A DNA stretch of 64,000 nucleotides from Novosphingobium barchaimii LL02 (GTDB lineage: Bacteria; Pseudomonadota; Alphaproteobacteria; Sphingomonadales; Sphingomonadaceae), in the NCBI RefSeq assembly GCF_001046635.1, contig NZ_KQ130452.1, forward strand, positions 794,668 through 858,667. The letters run 5' to 3'. Both the position numbers and the translations under genes were made by a program. The notes beneath the pieces were generated by a model. The model was not told where the DNA came from and did no database searches. It saw only the letters and a program-made list of their open reading frames with translations. Shown here one piece after another: positions 20,685-32,103 of the stretch. Numbering within the stretch: position 1 is the stretch's first letter; every line of letters starts with the position of its first letter.

Positions 20685-20924
20685 ATGATTCTCGACTGAT
20701 GAGGGAGCGCAGACCGTCAATGACGCGATGCGGCGACGAGAGAGCGAATCTAGCGACGAAGCGCAGGAAATTCGAGACGGGCTTGATGCGTTTCCCCCCG
20801 GAAAAGGCCACAATATTTTGGCCTTTCCCAAATCGATGGGCTAAGGGGTGCCCTCCCACCCAAAAACCCCTCTCGCTGGCTCCGAACCCCATTCGGCAAG
20901 CGATTGGAAAGAAACGGATTTTAG
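20685..20924. other. mutL-mreB divergent intergenic region
   Basis: 240 bases between divergent mutL and mreB. A hairpin with arms AAAGGCCA (20803-20810) and TGGCCTTT (20819-20826) and a following AGGGGT...ACCCCT inverted repeat lie in what should be the mreB leader. No ORF is convincing. Confidence 0.4.
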
Positions 20925-21971
<1,047 letters not shown>

Positions 21972-22082
21972 TCCAATGCGAGGTGCGGCGGCCGGTCCTA
22001 CGGACGGCCGCTTCCCTCATGATGTGCGCGGCGAGCCTTTCCTGCACGGATACGCTGCGAAGATGACAGGAGTGCATGGCGC

Positions 22083-22964
22083 ATGGCACCGCCAGCAAAT
22101 CGGCGCTCCGGTTTTTCCCGCAGGGCGCAGTACACGACGTTCTTTAGCTATTCTGCCGGCGTCATCGGCGCGGTAGTTGGCCTTGTCCTGCTGGTTGTCG
22201 CGATCGTAAATCCCAGCGCTTTTGCTGTGCTGCGTGGGGCTGCCGCTGACGTTACCGAGCCCGCTGCTCAGGCAAGTGCTGGTGGCCGCAGCGCGACGAA
22301 GGATTTCTTCGGCGAGGTGTCCGGCTTCTTCAAGACCGGCAGTGAACATGCCCGGCTGGAACGAGAACTCGCGGAAGCCAAGGTCCGCCTTGCTGAGGCG
22401 CAGGCCACCAAGGATGAAAATCGCCGTCTCAAGCAGTTGCTGGACTTGCGCAGCGACGATGTGCAGCCGGTTGCTTACGCGCGCCTTGTCGGTTCCACCG
22501 GTGCCAGTACGCGGCGTTTCGCCACACTGGGCGCCGGAGCGGATCGCGGCGTTGCCAAGGGTATGCCTATACGCTCGCCGCTGGGCCTCGTCGGCCGCGT
22601 GCTCGAAGTCGGCGCGTCGAGTTCCCGGGTACTGCTTATAACCGACACCGAAAGCCTGGTCCCGGTGCGCCGTGCGCGCGATGGTGTTTCCGCTTTCGCA
22701 CAGGGCCAGGGCGACGGCACTATCCGCATCCGCCTCGTCAACCTGGGGCTCAACCCGCTGCGTCCCGGCGATGTGATGGTGACAACGGGATCTGGCGGCC
22801 TTTACCGCCCAGGCACGCCAATGGCCGTCGTAACCAAGCTGCTGCGCGACGGCGCCATCGCCCGCGTGCTCAGCAATCCGTCCGATACGGACTACGTGAC
22901 CGTCGAAAAGGCCTGGGCACCGGCGCCGCCGCCGCCTGCCGAAGCCCGGCCCGGGAGCGAATAG
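22083..22964 (+). CDS. mreC: Rod shape-determining protein MreC
   Basis: A 293-residue single-pass membrane protein (helix about residues 24-46, GVIGAVVGLVLLVVAIVNP), a periplasmic coiled coil (about 90-122, HARLERELAEAKVRL), then the beta-rich domain that binds PBP2, with PLGLVGRV, VLLITDTESLVPV and PGDVMVTTGSGGLYRPGTP. It activates PBP2/RodA in the elongasome. An AGGAG lies about ten bases before the ATG. The tail is rich in Ala/Pro. Confidence 0.95.
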   Translation: MAPPANRRSGFSRRAQYTTFFSYSAGVIGAVVGLVLLVVAIVNPSAFAVLRGAAADVTEPAAQASAGGRSATKDFFGEVSGFFKTGSEHARLERELAEAKVRLAEAQATKDENRRLKQLLDLRSDDVQPVAYARLVGSTGASTRRFATLGAGADRGVAKGMPIRSPLGLVGRVLEVGASSSRVLLITDTESLVPVRRARDGVSAFAQGQGDGTIRIRLVNLGLNPLRPGDVMVTTGSGGLYRPGTPMAVVTKLLRDGAIARVLSNPSDTDYVTVEKAWAPAPPPPAEARPGSE

Positions 22965-22966
22965 GC

Positions 22967-23515
22967 GTGCCGCTGCTATCCCGCACGGAGAGCGTGGTCA
23001 GGCAGAGGATCAACCGCAGGCCTTCGCGCGTCCTCGCGAGCAGCCTGCCATGGTTGTCGATCATGCTCGGCTCGGTCGCGCCCGGCTGGCTGCTGATCGC
23101 CTCGGCGCCGGTTCTGCCGCCGCTCGGCTTCCTAATGTTCCTCGCTTGGCGCCAACTGCGCCCCGGCCTGATGCCGATCTGGGCGGGCCTTCCGCTAGGC
23201 CTGTTCGACGACCTGTTCTCCGGTCAGCCGTTCGGCACGGCGGTTATGCTGTGGTCGATCTGCGCGATCTGCCTCGAAGTGATCGAGGCGCGTCTCCCCT
23301 GGCGTAATTTCCTGACCGAGTGGCTGGTGGCGATTGGCTTGATCATCGCTTATATCGTACTGTGTCTTGGCATCTCCAACATTGCCGGCGCCGCAGCCCC
23401 CCTTCGTGTCATCGTTCCCCAGGTCGTGATCTCCGTGCTATCCTATCCGCTCGTAGGCCGTTTCGTAGCCTTGATAGACCGTCTCCGGCTAACGCCGTTT
23501 ATGGTCCTGCGATGA
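22967..23515 (+). CDS. mreD: Rod shape-determining protein MreD
   Basis: A 182-residue polytopic inner-membrane protein with about five helices and the family segment PIWAGLPLGLFDDLFSGQPFG. It belongs to the elongasome with MreB, MreC, PBP2 and RodA. Translation starts at a GTG two bases after the mreC stop, with GGGAG overlapping the end of mreC. The stop overlaps the mrdA start in ATGA. Confidence 0.93.
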   Translation: MPLLSRTESVVRQRINRRPSRVLASSLPWLSIMLGSVAPGWLLIASAPVLPPLGFLMFLAWRQLRPGLMPIWAGLPLGLFDDLFSGQPFGTAVMLWSICAICLEVIEARLPWRNFLTEWLVAIGLIIAYIVLCLGISNIAGAAAPLRVIVPQVVISVLSYPLVGRFVALIDRLRLTPFMVLR

Positions 23516-25644
23516 AATTCAGCTTCCAGCGCCTGCTGCGCCAGCCCCACGTCACAACGGGTACGCTGCGCAACAGCTTCGACCGGCGTGCGGTGGTGAT
23601 GACCGGGATCCAGGGCGGCATCGGCCTGCTGCTGGCTTCGCGCATGACGTATCTCGCCGTGTTCGAAAACGAGAAGTACAAGCTTGAGGCGGAAAGCAAC
23701 AGGGTCAATCTCTCGCTGATACCGCCTCGCCGGGGCTGGCTGCTCGACCGCAATGGCACCCCGCTCGCTTCCAACCGTGCCGATTTCCGTGTCGACGTCG
23801 TGCCCGAACAGATGCAGGATGCTCAACGCACTATCGCTGAACTGGGCCGGTTGCTCTCGCTCACCCCGATCGCGATGCAGGACCTTCAGGACAAGCTCGA
23901 CAAGTCACACGGTTTCGCGCCCGTGGAAGTCGCCACCGGCCTTGATCTCGAGCGTTTTTCCGCCGTCAGCGTGCGCCTGCCCGATATGCCGGGCGTCGTC
24001 ACCCAGCGCGGCTTTTCGCGCTTTTATCCAACCGGCCCCTCTGTCGGCCACCTCATCGGCTATGTTGGCGCCGCCTCCGCCGAGGAATACGAAAAAGATC
24101 ACGATCCGGTCCTGATCACGCCGGGGTACAAGGTTGGGAAGGACGCACTCGAAAAGATCTTCGAAAAGGAACTGCGCGGAAAGCCCGGCGCAAGGCGCGT
24201 CGAAGTGACTGCATCGGGCCGCATCGTGCGCAACCTCGACACCCGCGAGGATGTACCCGGCAAGACGATCAAGCTGACCATCGATGCCGGCATTCAGGAC
24301 TACGCAGCAAGGCGGATCGGCCCCGAATCGGCTGCCGTCGTCGTCATGGACTGTCAGACCGGCGATGTCCTGGCGATGGCGTCGATGCCAAGCTACGACC
24401 CCAACAGCTTCTCGGACGGCATCGGCCGGCTGGAATGGAAGATGCTGTCGGACGACGACCATGTTCCTTTGCGCAACAAGGTCCTGCGCGGCCTTTATCC
24501 GCCCGGTTCAACGGTGAAGCCCATGGTGGCGCTGTCCTTCATGGAGGCGGGGCTCGATCCTGACGAATCTGTTTTCTGCGGCGGCGGCCTGCGTGTGGGA
24601 AACCGCGTGTTCCACTGCTGGAACCGGCGCGGTCACGGCCAGGTCAACATGGCTAAGGGCATCTACCAGAGCTGCGACGTTTACTTCTACCACTTCGCCC
24701 AACGCATCGGCATGGATCCGATAGCACTGATGGCTAGGCGGCTTGGTCTGGGGCAGGAATTCGAACTGCCTGTCGTTGGCCAGTCCTACGGCACCGTGCC
24801 TGATCCGGCGTGGAAGCTGCGCAAGTATCACAAGGAATGGCAGACCTTCGACACGGTCAATGCCACCATCGGACAGGGCTACTTCCTGGTAAATCCGCTC
24901 CAGCAGGCGGTTCAGGCCTCGCGCCTTGCCAGCGGAAAGATCATCATGCCGCGCATGATCCACGATCAGGAGCATAAGGAAATGCCCTCGCTGGGTATCC
25001 CGCCTGAGCACCTGGCCTATATCCATCAGGCGATGTCTGACGTGGCCAACGGCCCCGGCTCTGCCCCCCATGCAAGGCTTCCGTTCCCCGACATCAAGCT
25101 GGCCGGAAAGACCGGCACCGCGCAGGTCGTCGGCCTCAACATTGGTAACGGCAAGGGCGGCCAGTGGAAGCATCGCGACCACGGCCATTTCATCAGCTTC
25201 GCGCCGGTCGAAAACCCGCGCTATGCCTGTGCGGTTGTGTGCGAACACGGCGGTGGTTCCGGCTCGGCCTATCCCATTGCCCGCGACGTCCTGACCTATA
25301 TCTTCGACAAGCAGAAGGGCATGGATATCCTGACCGACCTTGAGAAGAAATGGGGCGGCACTGCCAAGGAACGGCTTGATGCCCGTTACCGCGCCTATTC
25401 CGCGCAGTACGGTGTCGGAGCGCCCGCGGTTTCGCCGGAAGAGGAAAGCCGCAAGGTGCAGGAGGCCGAAGCCGCGCAGGAACCGCGCCAGCCCATCGTC
25501 AGCGGCGCACAGTCCCCAGCGCCCGAACCGGACGCAGCCACTGTCCCAGCTGCCCCGGCGGTATCGCCAGGCGCTTTGCCGAGCGCGCCGCAAGGACCTG
25601 TCCAAGGTACAGTACGCCCGGGCAACACCGGAGGCGCGCAGTGA
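23512..25644 (+). CDS. mrdA: Penicillin-binding protein 2
   Basis: A 710-residue class B PBP, the transpeptidase of the elongasome. It has one N-terminal membrane helix (about residues 29-50), a pedestal domain starting IPPRRGWLLDRNGTPLASN, and the transpeptidase domain with STVK (Ser333 nucleophile), SCD in place of SxN as in other PBP2s, and KTGTAQ. The last 60 residues or so are a Pro/Ala/Glu-rich tail beyond the usual end. The ATG at 23512 is in ATGA overlap with mreD; an ORF 64 codons longer only reads through mreD. Confidence 0.96.
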   Translation: MKFSFQRLLRQPHVTTGTLRNSFDRRAVVMTGIQGGIGLLLASRMTYLAVFENEKYKLEAESNRVNLSLIPPRRGWLLDRNGTPLASNRADFRVDVVPEQMQDAQRTIAELGRLLSLTPIAMQDLQDKLDKSHGFAPVEVATGLDLERFSAVSVRLPDMPGVVTQRGFSRFYPTGPSVGHLIGYVGAASAEEYEKDHDPVLITPGYKVGKDALEKIFEKELRGKPGARRVEVTASGRIVRNLDTREDVPGKTIKLTIDAGIQDYAARRIGPESAAVVVMDCQTGDVLAMASMPSYDPNSFSDGIGRLEWKMLSDDDHVPLRNKVLRGLYPPGSTVKPMVALSFMEAGLDPDESVFCGGGLRVGNRVFHCWNRRGHGQVNMAKGIYQSCDVYFYHFAQRIGMDPIALMARRLGLGQEFELPVVGQSYGTVPDPAWKLRKYHKEWQTFDTVNATIGQGYFLVNPLQQAVQASRLASGKIIMPRMIHDQEHKEMPSLGIPPEHLAYIHQAMSDVANGPGSAPHARLPFPDIKLAGKTGTAQVVGLNIGNGKGGQWKHRDHGHFISFAPVENPRYACAVVCEHGGGSGSAYPIARDVLTYIFDKQKGMDILTDLEKKWGGTAKERLDARYRAYSAQYGVGAPAVSPEEESRKVQEAEAAQEPRQPIVSGAQSPAPEPDAATVPAAPAVSPGALPSAPQGPVQGTVRPGNTGGAQ

Positions 25645-26753
25645 GCCGCTCGATAGTACCCGAGGCGATTTCCCGCCAGCCCTGGCTAATGCTGATCCCC
25701 CTTTGCGGTCTCGTCGCGCTGGGTGCGGCCGTACTCTACTCGGCAGCCGGGGGCGGACTGCAGCCTTATGCGCTGAGCCATGTCGTGCGCTTCTGCGTTT
25801 TCCTCGTCATGGCCGTCGTCATCTCGCACATGAGCCGGAACCTGTTCCGGATGGCCGCCTACCCCGTATTCGGAGCGATTTTGGGCCTGCTGGTGCTCGT
25901 GGAGTTGATCGGCGCCGTTGGCGGCGGTAGCCAACGCTGGCTCAACCTTGGATTCATGTCGCTGCAGCCATCGGAATTGATGAAACCGGCGATCGTCCTG
26001 GTACTCGCCCGTTTTTACGAGACCCTTCCCCATGCCATGACCGCCAGCTGGCGCGGTCTTGTTCCGGCGGGCGTGCTGATTGCGCTGCCGGCGCTGTTTG
26101 TCCTCATCCAGCCCGACCTCGGCACGGCCACCGCGGTCTGCTTCGGCGGCGTAGTCACGATGTTCCTGGCTGGACTACCCCTGTGGTGGTTTGTCAGCGC
26201 TGGCGGAGCGCTTCTGGTGATCGCTCCAATCGCGTTCTTCACCCTGCTCCACGACTACCAGCGTAACCGCGTGCTGGTCTTCCTGGACCCTGAAGCCGAC
26301 CCGCTGGGTACTGGCTACCACATCACCCAGTCTAAGATCGCCATCGGGTCCGGCGGTATCTTCGGCAAGGGCTTCGGCAACGGCACGCAGAGCCACCTGC
26401 AATATCTGCCCGAACCCCACACCGACTTCGTGTTCGCGACCATGTCAGAGGAATGGGGCCTCGTTGGCGGATTCTTCGTCCTGCTGGTTTTCGCCATCGT
26501 GCTGGGTTGGGGCATGGGCGTGGCCCGCCGCGCGCCCGACCGTTTTTCCAGCCTCCTTGCCGCTGGCATGACCGCGACAATGTTCTTCTACGTCATGATC
26601 AACCTGATGATGGTCATGGGCCTTGCCCCGGTGGTGGGCATCCCCCTTCCCTTCATGAGCCACGGCGGCACGTCGATGCTGACCAACATGATCTGCCTCG
26701 GCACCATCATGGCTGTAAACCGCTGGAATCAGGGACGCGGCTCGCTTGGTTGA
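25641..26753 (+). CDS. rodA: Peptidoglycan glycosyltransferase RodA
   Basis: A 370-residue SEDS protein with about ten membrane helices that polymerises lipid II during elongation, in complex with PBP2. SEDS signatures include the catalytic-loop region QPDLGTATAVCFGGV, GSGGIFGKGFGNGTQSHLQYLPEPHTDFVFATMSEEWG (read in parts) and, near the end, GIPLPFMSHGGTSML. Translation starts at a GTG within GTGA, overlapping the mrdA stop by 4 bases. Last gene of the mre operon. Confidence 0.96.
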   Translation: MSRSIVPEAISRQPWLMLIPLCGLVALGAAVLYSAAGGGLQPYALSHVVRFCVFLVMAVVISHMSRNLFRMAAYPVFGAILGLLVLVELIGAVGGGSQRWLNLGFMSLQPSELMKPAIVLVLARFYETLPHAMTASWRGLVPAGVLIALPALFVLIQPDLGTATAVCFGGVVTMFLAGLPLWWFVSAGGALLVIAPIAFFTLLHDYQRNRVLVFLDPEADPLGTGYHITQSKIAIGSGGIFGKGFGNGTQSHLQYLPEPHTDFVFATMSEEWGLVGGFFVLLVFAIVLGWGMGVARRAPDRFSSLLAAGMTATMFFYVMINLMMVMGLAPVVGIPLPFMSHGGTSMLTNMICLGTIMAVNRWNQGRGSLG

Positions 26754-26854
26754 AAGTTTTTTAAGTTCCCTCTTCCCATCTCGAAATAGCCCGTTATAGG
26801 GACCTCTCCGCCGCCGAATCAGCGGGGCCGCAAGGCTTCAGAGGCAGGTAGCGT

Positions 26855-26930
<76 letters not shown>

Positions 26931-26985
26931 TACCTACTTCGTCCGGGCCGTTATCGGCTCGATTTGGACGGTAAACCCCTCATGG

Positions 26986-27061
<76 letters not shown>

Positions 27062-27112
27062 TACCATACCAATCCGGCGCCATCGAATGGATCGGGCCGG
27101 AACCCCTCGTGG

Positions 27113-27188
<76 letters not shown>

Positions 27189-27247
27189 CTCCCCTTACAT
27201 CGCTAGCTACATTCCTTGGTTCAAGGCGACGGGCGCCCCAGTCGCGT

Positions 27248-27583
27248 TCAACCTGACGCGTGCGAAGAAGGCCCGGCTGCGATTCCATAGAGTTCGCCCA
27301 GTTCCTCGATCAAGTTGCCATTGAGAGGCGCACGGAACTCGACGCCGACCTTGCCCGGTAACAGCCAGCGGACCTCGGCCTCGATCGGTCTGAGATGGGC
27401 CACGCGCAATTGCACGTGCTCACCGCGCGCAAAACTTTCCGAGCTTCCGACGATGCTGCAGCCGCCTTGTGAGAGATCGCCCAGTTCGACCGGGAAGACG
27501 TGCCAGGGGCTCTTGCGGCAACGCCCTTGAAGCAGGACCGTGCGCCGGGTGTTCAAACGGTCGCCGTTGTCATTGCCCTGCAC
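27248..27583 (-). CDS. PilZ-domain protein
   Basis: A 111-residue single-domain PilZ protein, likely a cyclic-di-GMP receptor. The binding signature is complete: RLNTR (Arg9-x3-Arg13) and, after about 25 residues, DLSQGG (D-x-S-x2-G). The beta-barrel continues through VQLRVAHLRPIEAEVRWLLPGKVGVEF. Translation starts at a GTG preceded by AGGGG; no in-frame ATG exists near the N terminus. It lies alone, convergent with the tRNA-Lys array, so its partner process is unknown. Confidence 0.85.
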   Translation of the reverse strand: MQGNDNGDRLNTRRTVLLQGRCRKSPWHVFPVELGDLSQGGCSIVGSSESFARGEHVQLRVAHLRPIEAEVRWLLPGKVGVEFRAPLNGNLIEELGELYGIAAGPSSHASG

Positions 27584-27643
27584 CTGAATGCCCCTGTTGC
27601 CGCCTTGACCATCACCATAGCAGCCAGAGGTAAACCGAGAGTT

Positions 27644-27838
27644 TCAAAGCTCGTCCTTATTGTCCTGTTCAGCATCGTCAGGAGGAACACCGGTGCCGGC
27701 AATCTGTGCATCGATCGCCTTGGCCTTGTCGACGATGGTCTTGTTGGCCGCGTCGTAGCGTTCCTGGAAATCAGGCTCGCGCTTGCAGCCGCCCAGCAGG
27801 GCTGCAAGCGCGAGGACCGGGATCACTGCCTTTCGCAT
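27644..27838 (-). CDS. Small lipoprotein coupled to tamB
   Basis: A 64-residue protein with a lipoprotein signal (VLALAALLGGCKREP) and a short, charged mature part (DFQERYDAANKTIVDKAKAIDAQI) likely to form one helix. Its ATG shares a base with the tamB stop (TGATG), so it is co-translated with tamB. Function unknown; the position suggests a link to the TAM complex or to the outer membrane. Confidence 0.7.
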   Translation of the reverse strand: MRKAVIPVLALAALLGGCKREPDFQERYDAANKTIVDKAKAIDAQIAGTGVPPDDAEQDNKDEL

Positions 27839-30800
27839 CAGTAGTCCTTCTTGATGCGCACGTTGAGGCTGTTGACGCCCGAACCGCCGGCCTGACTAAG
27901 GACCGAGAGCCACTTAGTGACACTCACTTCCAACTGCGTGGCGGTGAAGCCGCGCGCGTCGGTGATCAGTTCGACGTAGATATCGTCCGTCAGGTACTGC
28001 CCGGCTGCCACGGCCGTGCCGCGCCCGCTGGCCTCGTCAGGTCCAAGGATACGCAGACGGTCGATCCCTGCTGCCGAGCGCAGCTTGCCGAGTGGATTGA
28101 GGCCACCACCGGTGCTGTTCAGCGAATTGAGCGAGGATGCCAACTGCACAGCCTGGAGCGCAGAAAGATTGGCGATCGAACTGCCAAACAGGATGCGCGA
28201 GAGCACTTCGTCGTCAGGCAGGCTGGGATCCGACGAGAAGTCTATCTGAGGGTTCTGTGCACGGCCTGTCACGTTCACATTGACCGTCACGTCCTCGATA
28301 TCGTCAGTCGCGGTGATGGCCACAGTCGGGTTGAACATTTCGCTGTCGTTGAAGGAGATCAGCCCTTCGCTCAGTTCGAACGAGCGACCGGCAAAGCCGA
28401 GAGTACCGCGAACCAGCTCGACCTGACCCGCGACGTTGGGGGCCGCACTGGTGCCGGTGATGGTGAAGCGGGCGCTCCACTCAGATTCGATCCCCATGCC
28501 CGAGACATAGAGCTTTTCCGGCGCGCGCAAGGTCAGATCGAGGCGAACCAGCGAGAAGGCGCTGGCAACCTTTGGCGGTGTTTCATCGCCAGTGATACGC
28601 TGGGGGCCGACAGGCGGTTTGAAACGAACTCCGGTCAGGCGCGGAACCTGGGCCGCGCCTTCGCGCACGATCTTGTAGCGGGTTTCCGGCAGCTTGATCT
28701 CACCTGAGAGCAGGGCGACCTGTCCCGCAACCTTGGTTAGCCGCAGTGAACCGGTGGCAGTGGCGGAAAGAGCATCGCTGCGGGCAAGGCGGGCGCGGTC
28801 CAACTTGACGCTCAGGTCCATCGGATAGCCGGCATCTGCCGCGAGGCTGACCTTGCCGCTGGCGCTTACGTTGCCATCGCCGGCCTTGGCGGTAAGAGAG
28901 GTCAGTTCGAGGGTGCTGCCGGTGAACTTGCCCGCAAGCGTCATCGAGCTGAGGCGGGTGCCATAGGCCTGATTCTCGTAGACCATGTCGCGGCCCTGAA
29001 CGACACCGTTGATGCAAGGATCAGAGACGCGGCATGAAAAGTCCGCAGCAAGCCCGATCGGTCCTGAGAGCGTCTGCCCAGGCAGTCCAGCGAACGAGAA
29101 CAGCGTGTCGGCAGGGCCATTGTAGCGGATACCGCCTCCCAGCGGTGCTTCCATCAGGCGGGTCATCCACGGGCCATTCCCGGGTGCCAGTGGCTTCAGG
29201 CTGGCGACCATCCGGCCGATGACGGTGCCCCGGCGGCGGAACACCGTGCGGGCCTCCGCGCCGTCGGGGAGCAGCTTGCCGACAAAGTTGATGTCGACCG
29301 GCTGGCTAACCGTGCTGGAGCTGGTACGGGTGAAATTGCTGAGCGTCAGACGGGCATCCGCACGCGGGAATGCCGAACCGCCAGACTGCTCGAAGTCTAG
29401 GCTGCCGGTCGCCCTGCCGCCGATGCCGTAGCCCGGCACGAAGGCATTCACGAGCGCCATGTCAATGCCTTCCAGACGGCTCTGAACCTTCATGCCCTCC
29501 CCGTATGTGCCGGCCAGCTGCATGTTGCCGCCGCCGAAGGCGATGGTGGTAGGGAGCAGTTCATAGCCATCGCCCTTGGGGACGATGCGGGCGGGCGAAG
29601 ATGTCTTGACGTCGAGGCCGCGCACCCTGCCCTGCAGCGCCACGCGCCACAGTTCGGGTTGAAGGTCGGCATTTACGCCAAGACGGAACGGTACGCCGCT
29701 GACGCCTTCGATGAGGCCCTTAGCCTTTCCGCGCCCGTCGCGGTAATCGACGATGACGCGAGCCGCAGCAAGGTCAAGCGCGCCCATGCTGGTGCCCGCG
29801 ATCTGCGCGTCGGCTACGATGTAGGGCTTGTCATAAAGCACCGCGCGCCCATCGACGATGGCAGAGCCGATCGTGAGCTTTGCCGGCCCCTGGAACGTGG
29901 CATCCTTCACACGCAGGTTGAAGTCAGCCGCCTGGTACTTGCCTTCAGGGTCGAGACGGACGAAACCACCCACTCCGTTACCATTGGCCGTCAACTGTCC
30001 TGAAAAAGGTCCGGCCGGGGTTTGGACGAGCCGTCCGGCAAAATCGACACCCGAAAGGTTCGCCTTGTTGATTTGTACCGAGACGGCCTTGCCGAGCCCG
30101 AGGTTCACATCTGCCGTGAGCGGGCCATAGTCGGTATCAGCCTTGGCATCGAGGCGGTAACCACCCGGCGCACCTTTGATGCGCGCGTCAAGATTGGCGA
30201 GGCCGATGCCCAACCCAGGACGCTCGGCCGTAACGTGGGCATCGGGGTTCTGGATGGTGCCGGTCACTCGCACGCCAAGCGCGCCATACTGGCTGGACGT
30301 GCCGTTAGCGGCGAGCGAGATGCGCCCATCGGGGGACCAACTTCCCTGCCCGCCAGTGACCCGCAGCAGCGGCGCTGTAAGGCGGACGGCAGAGAACCGG
30401 GCAACGCCGTCGGAACCGTAGCGTACGTTCGACGAAGCCGAGAAATTGCCGCCGAGGTAAGTCTGCAGGCTGTCGTTCAGCAGCTTCGTCGAGCGGGCCC
30501 GCACCGTGCCTTGCAGCGCGAAGCCCTGTGCCTCGGTCTTGAGGTCCATGTTTGTGCGAATGTTGAAGATGCCGACGCTGTCAACACGGTAGTTGTCGAT
30601 CTTGCCGTCGATCGCGCCGGTGTAGAGGCCCTTGCTCATGTCTGCAGCGAGCAGCAGCTTGGCATCGATACGGTCGGAACGGATGCGCATGTTGTCCGAA
30701 AGGATGCGCGTGCCATCGATCGCGAGGTCACCGTTAAGCGATACATTGGCGAGGCTGCCCCCGGCTACGGTATCGAGCCCGGTGATCCGACGAACTCGCG

Positions 30801-32103
30801 CGGCTACCGGGATCTTGATATGCGCACCATCGACTTTTGCCGAGCCATTCGCGGTCAGGTTTTCCAGCCCCATGTCGTTCATAACGATGCGCGTGGCCGC
30901 GATACGGTAGTCCACCTTGGGCGCGGTGAAAGCCCCGTCGAGTGCGAGGTTGGCACTGAGCCCGGCACCGCTCAGGTTCTCGGCGATGGCCGACGGCTTG
31001 AGCAGCACGAAGGCGAGCCTGAGGTCCTCGAAGCTGTTTGTCGACAGGTCGATAAGACCGTTCGGGGTCAGATTGAAAGCATCGCTGGAAATCATGCCTG
31101 ATAGCTTGGCGCGGCGCTTGTCGAAAGCCGCCGTAACATCGACGTTCATGACCGGGCCAAGCAGGTTGGCGGTCGGGCCGGTGAACATACGCGCGATGTG
31201 GGTCGGGCCCTTGATGGTGAAGGTGCCGTTGCGGGCAGTGAGGGCGAGCCTTGCAAGGTCGCCGTCGCCCAGGTCTGCGGCAAGGTTGCCATTCCACGCG
31301 GCCCAGTCGCCCTTGCCGTTCAGCTTGAGGGTCGTAGGCTGCGTAAGACCCGCCAAGGTAGCGATAAGGCCGCCCTTGGGTGCTTCCATATCGAGCGCGA
31401 GATCAAGGCGATTACGCTCGGGGATCGCGTCCAGCACGGCCGTAAATCGGTCGCCGCCGCCCTTGCCTTCGACGGCGATGGTGCCGCCCTTGGCGTTGAT
31501 CTGGGCGCGACCGTCGGCGATATGCGCGCGGCCTGATACCGTCATGATACGGCGCTGGCCGGACACCGGAGGTTCCGCGATGAAGCGATCGATGCGCAGC
31601 GTGCCGACGTCGATGTCGAGATCGGGCAGTAGCGGAGCGTCGCTCGGCGGGGTTGTGCGGAACTGCGGTGAACGGCGCAGGACGACGCGTTGCGCCGTGG
31701 CGCTGCGCACGTCAACGTGGTTTTCGAGGTAGGCGAAAGGGCTCCAGTCGACACGGATTTCGGGCGAGTAAAGGAACTCACCGCGCGGATCACGAACCGA
31801 TAGGCCGCGTAGGATCATCTTGCCATAAAGCGACCCGTCGATGCGGGCCACGGTGATGCGCATTCCGTTCTCGAATTCGAGCCCGGCGATCTGGTCGGCC
31901 ACAAAGCGGCGGCCGGGCCCGGTGTTGATGCCCAACACAACGGCGACAACGAAGGCCAGAACGCCCAGCACTATGAACGCCACGGTCTTGACCGCCCGCA
32001 CCCGTATGCGGTGCCAGCGTGAAGGCCCGGCCGGGGTGATTTCGGCTTCGGTCGAGACGGTATCCACCTGCGGTTCTGGATCCTGGTTCTTGTCGTCGGC
32101 CAT
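27838..32103 (-). CDS. tamB: Translocation and assembly module protein TamB (AsmA-like)
   Basis: A 1421-residue envelope-spanning protein: a cytoplasmic N terminus, one membrane helix (about residues 35-58, AFIVLGVLAFVVAVVLGI), a very long repetitive beta-strand rod, and the conserved C-terminal TamB domain ending LSQAGGSGVNSLNVRIKKDY. TamB works with TamA in outer-membrane protein insertion and, as an AsmA-like bridge, in phospholipid transport. It follows tamA with a one-base TGATG overlap. Confidence 0.94.
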   Translation of the reverse strand: MADDKNQDPEPQVDTVSTEAEITPAGPSRWHRIRVRAVKTVAFIVLGVLAFVVAVVLGINTGPGRRFVADQIAGLEFENGMRITVARIDGSLYGKMILRGLSVRDPRGEFLYSPEIRVDWSPFAYLENHVDVRSATAQRVVLRRSPQFRTTPPSDAPLLPDLDIDVGTLRIDRFIAEPPVSGQRRIMTVSGRAHIADGRAQINAKGGTIAVEGKGGGDRFTAVLDAIPERNRLDLALDMEAPKGGLIATLAGLTQPTTLKLNGKGDWAAWNGNLAADLGDGDLARLALTARNGTFTIKGPTHIARMFTGPTANLLGPVMNVDVTAAFDKRRAKLSGMISSDAFNLTPNGLIDLSTNSFEDLRLAFVLLKPSAIAENLSGAGLSANLALDGAFTAPKVDYRIAATRIVMNDMGLENLTANGSAKVDGAHIKIPVAARVRRITGLDTVAGGSLANVSLNGDLAIDGTRILSDNMRIRSDRIDAKLLLAADMSKGLYTGAIDGKIDNYRVDSVGIFNIRTNMDLKTEAQGFALQGTVRARSTKLLNDSLQTYLGGNFSASSNVRYGSDGVARFSAVRLTAPLLRVTGGQGSWSPDGRISLAANGTSSQYGALGVRVTGTIQNPDAHVTAERPGLGIGLANLDARIKGAPGGYRLDAKADTDYGPLTADVNLGLGKAVSVQINKANLSGVDFAGRLVQTPAGPFSGQLTANGNGVGGFVRLDPEGKYQAADFNLRVKDATFQGPAKLTIGSAIVDGRAVLYDKPYIVADAQIAGTSMGALDLAAARVIVDYRDGRGKAKGLIEGVSGVPFRLGVNADLQPELWRVALQGRVRGLDVKTSSPARIVPKGDGYELLPTTIAFGGGNMQLAGTYGEGMKVQSRLEGIDMALVNAFVPGYGIGGRATGSLDFEQSGGSAFPRADARLTLSNFTRTSSSTVSQPVDINFVGKLLPDGAEARTVFRRRGTVIGRMVASLKPLAPGNGPWMTRLMEAPLGGGIRYNGPADTLFSFAGLPGQTLSGPIGLAADFSCRVSDPCINGVVQGRDMVYENQAYGTRLSSMTLAGKFTGSTLELTSLTAKAGDGNVSASGKVSLAADAGYPMDLSVKLDRARLARSDALSATATGSLRLTKVAGQVALLSGEIKLPETRYKIVREGAAQVPRLTGVRFKPPVGPQRITGDETPPKVASAFSLVRLDLTLRAPEKLYVSGMGIESEWSARFTITGTSAAPNVAGQVELVRGTLGFAGRSFELSEGLISFNDSEMFNPTVAITATDDIEDVTVNVNVTGRAQNPQIDFSSDPSLPDDEVLSRILFGSSIANLSALQAVQLASSLNSLNSTGGGLNPLGKLRSAAGIDRLRILGPDEASGRGTAVAAGQYLTDDIYVELITDARGFTATQLEVSVTKWLSVLSQAGGSGVNSLNVRIKKDY

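Noticed and set aside
26754-26854. Promoter for the tRNA-Lys array
   Set aside because: A TTATAG occurs at 26794-26799 but no -35 lies at the right distance, so I did not call it.
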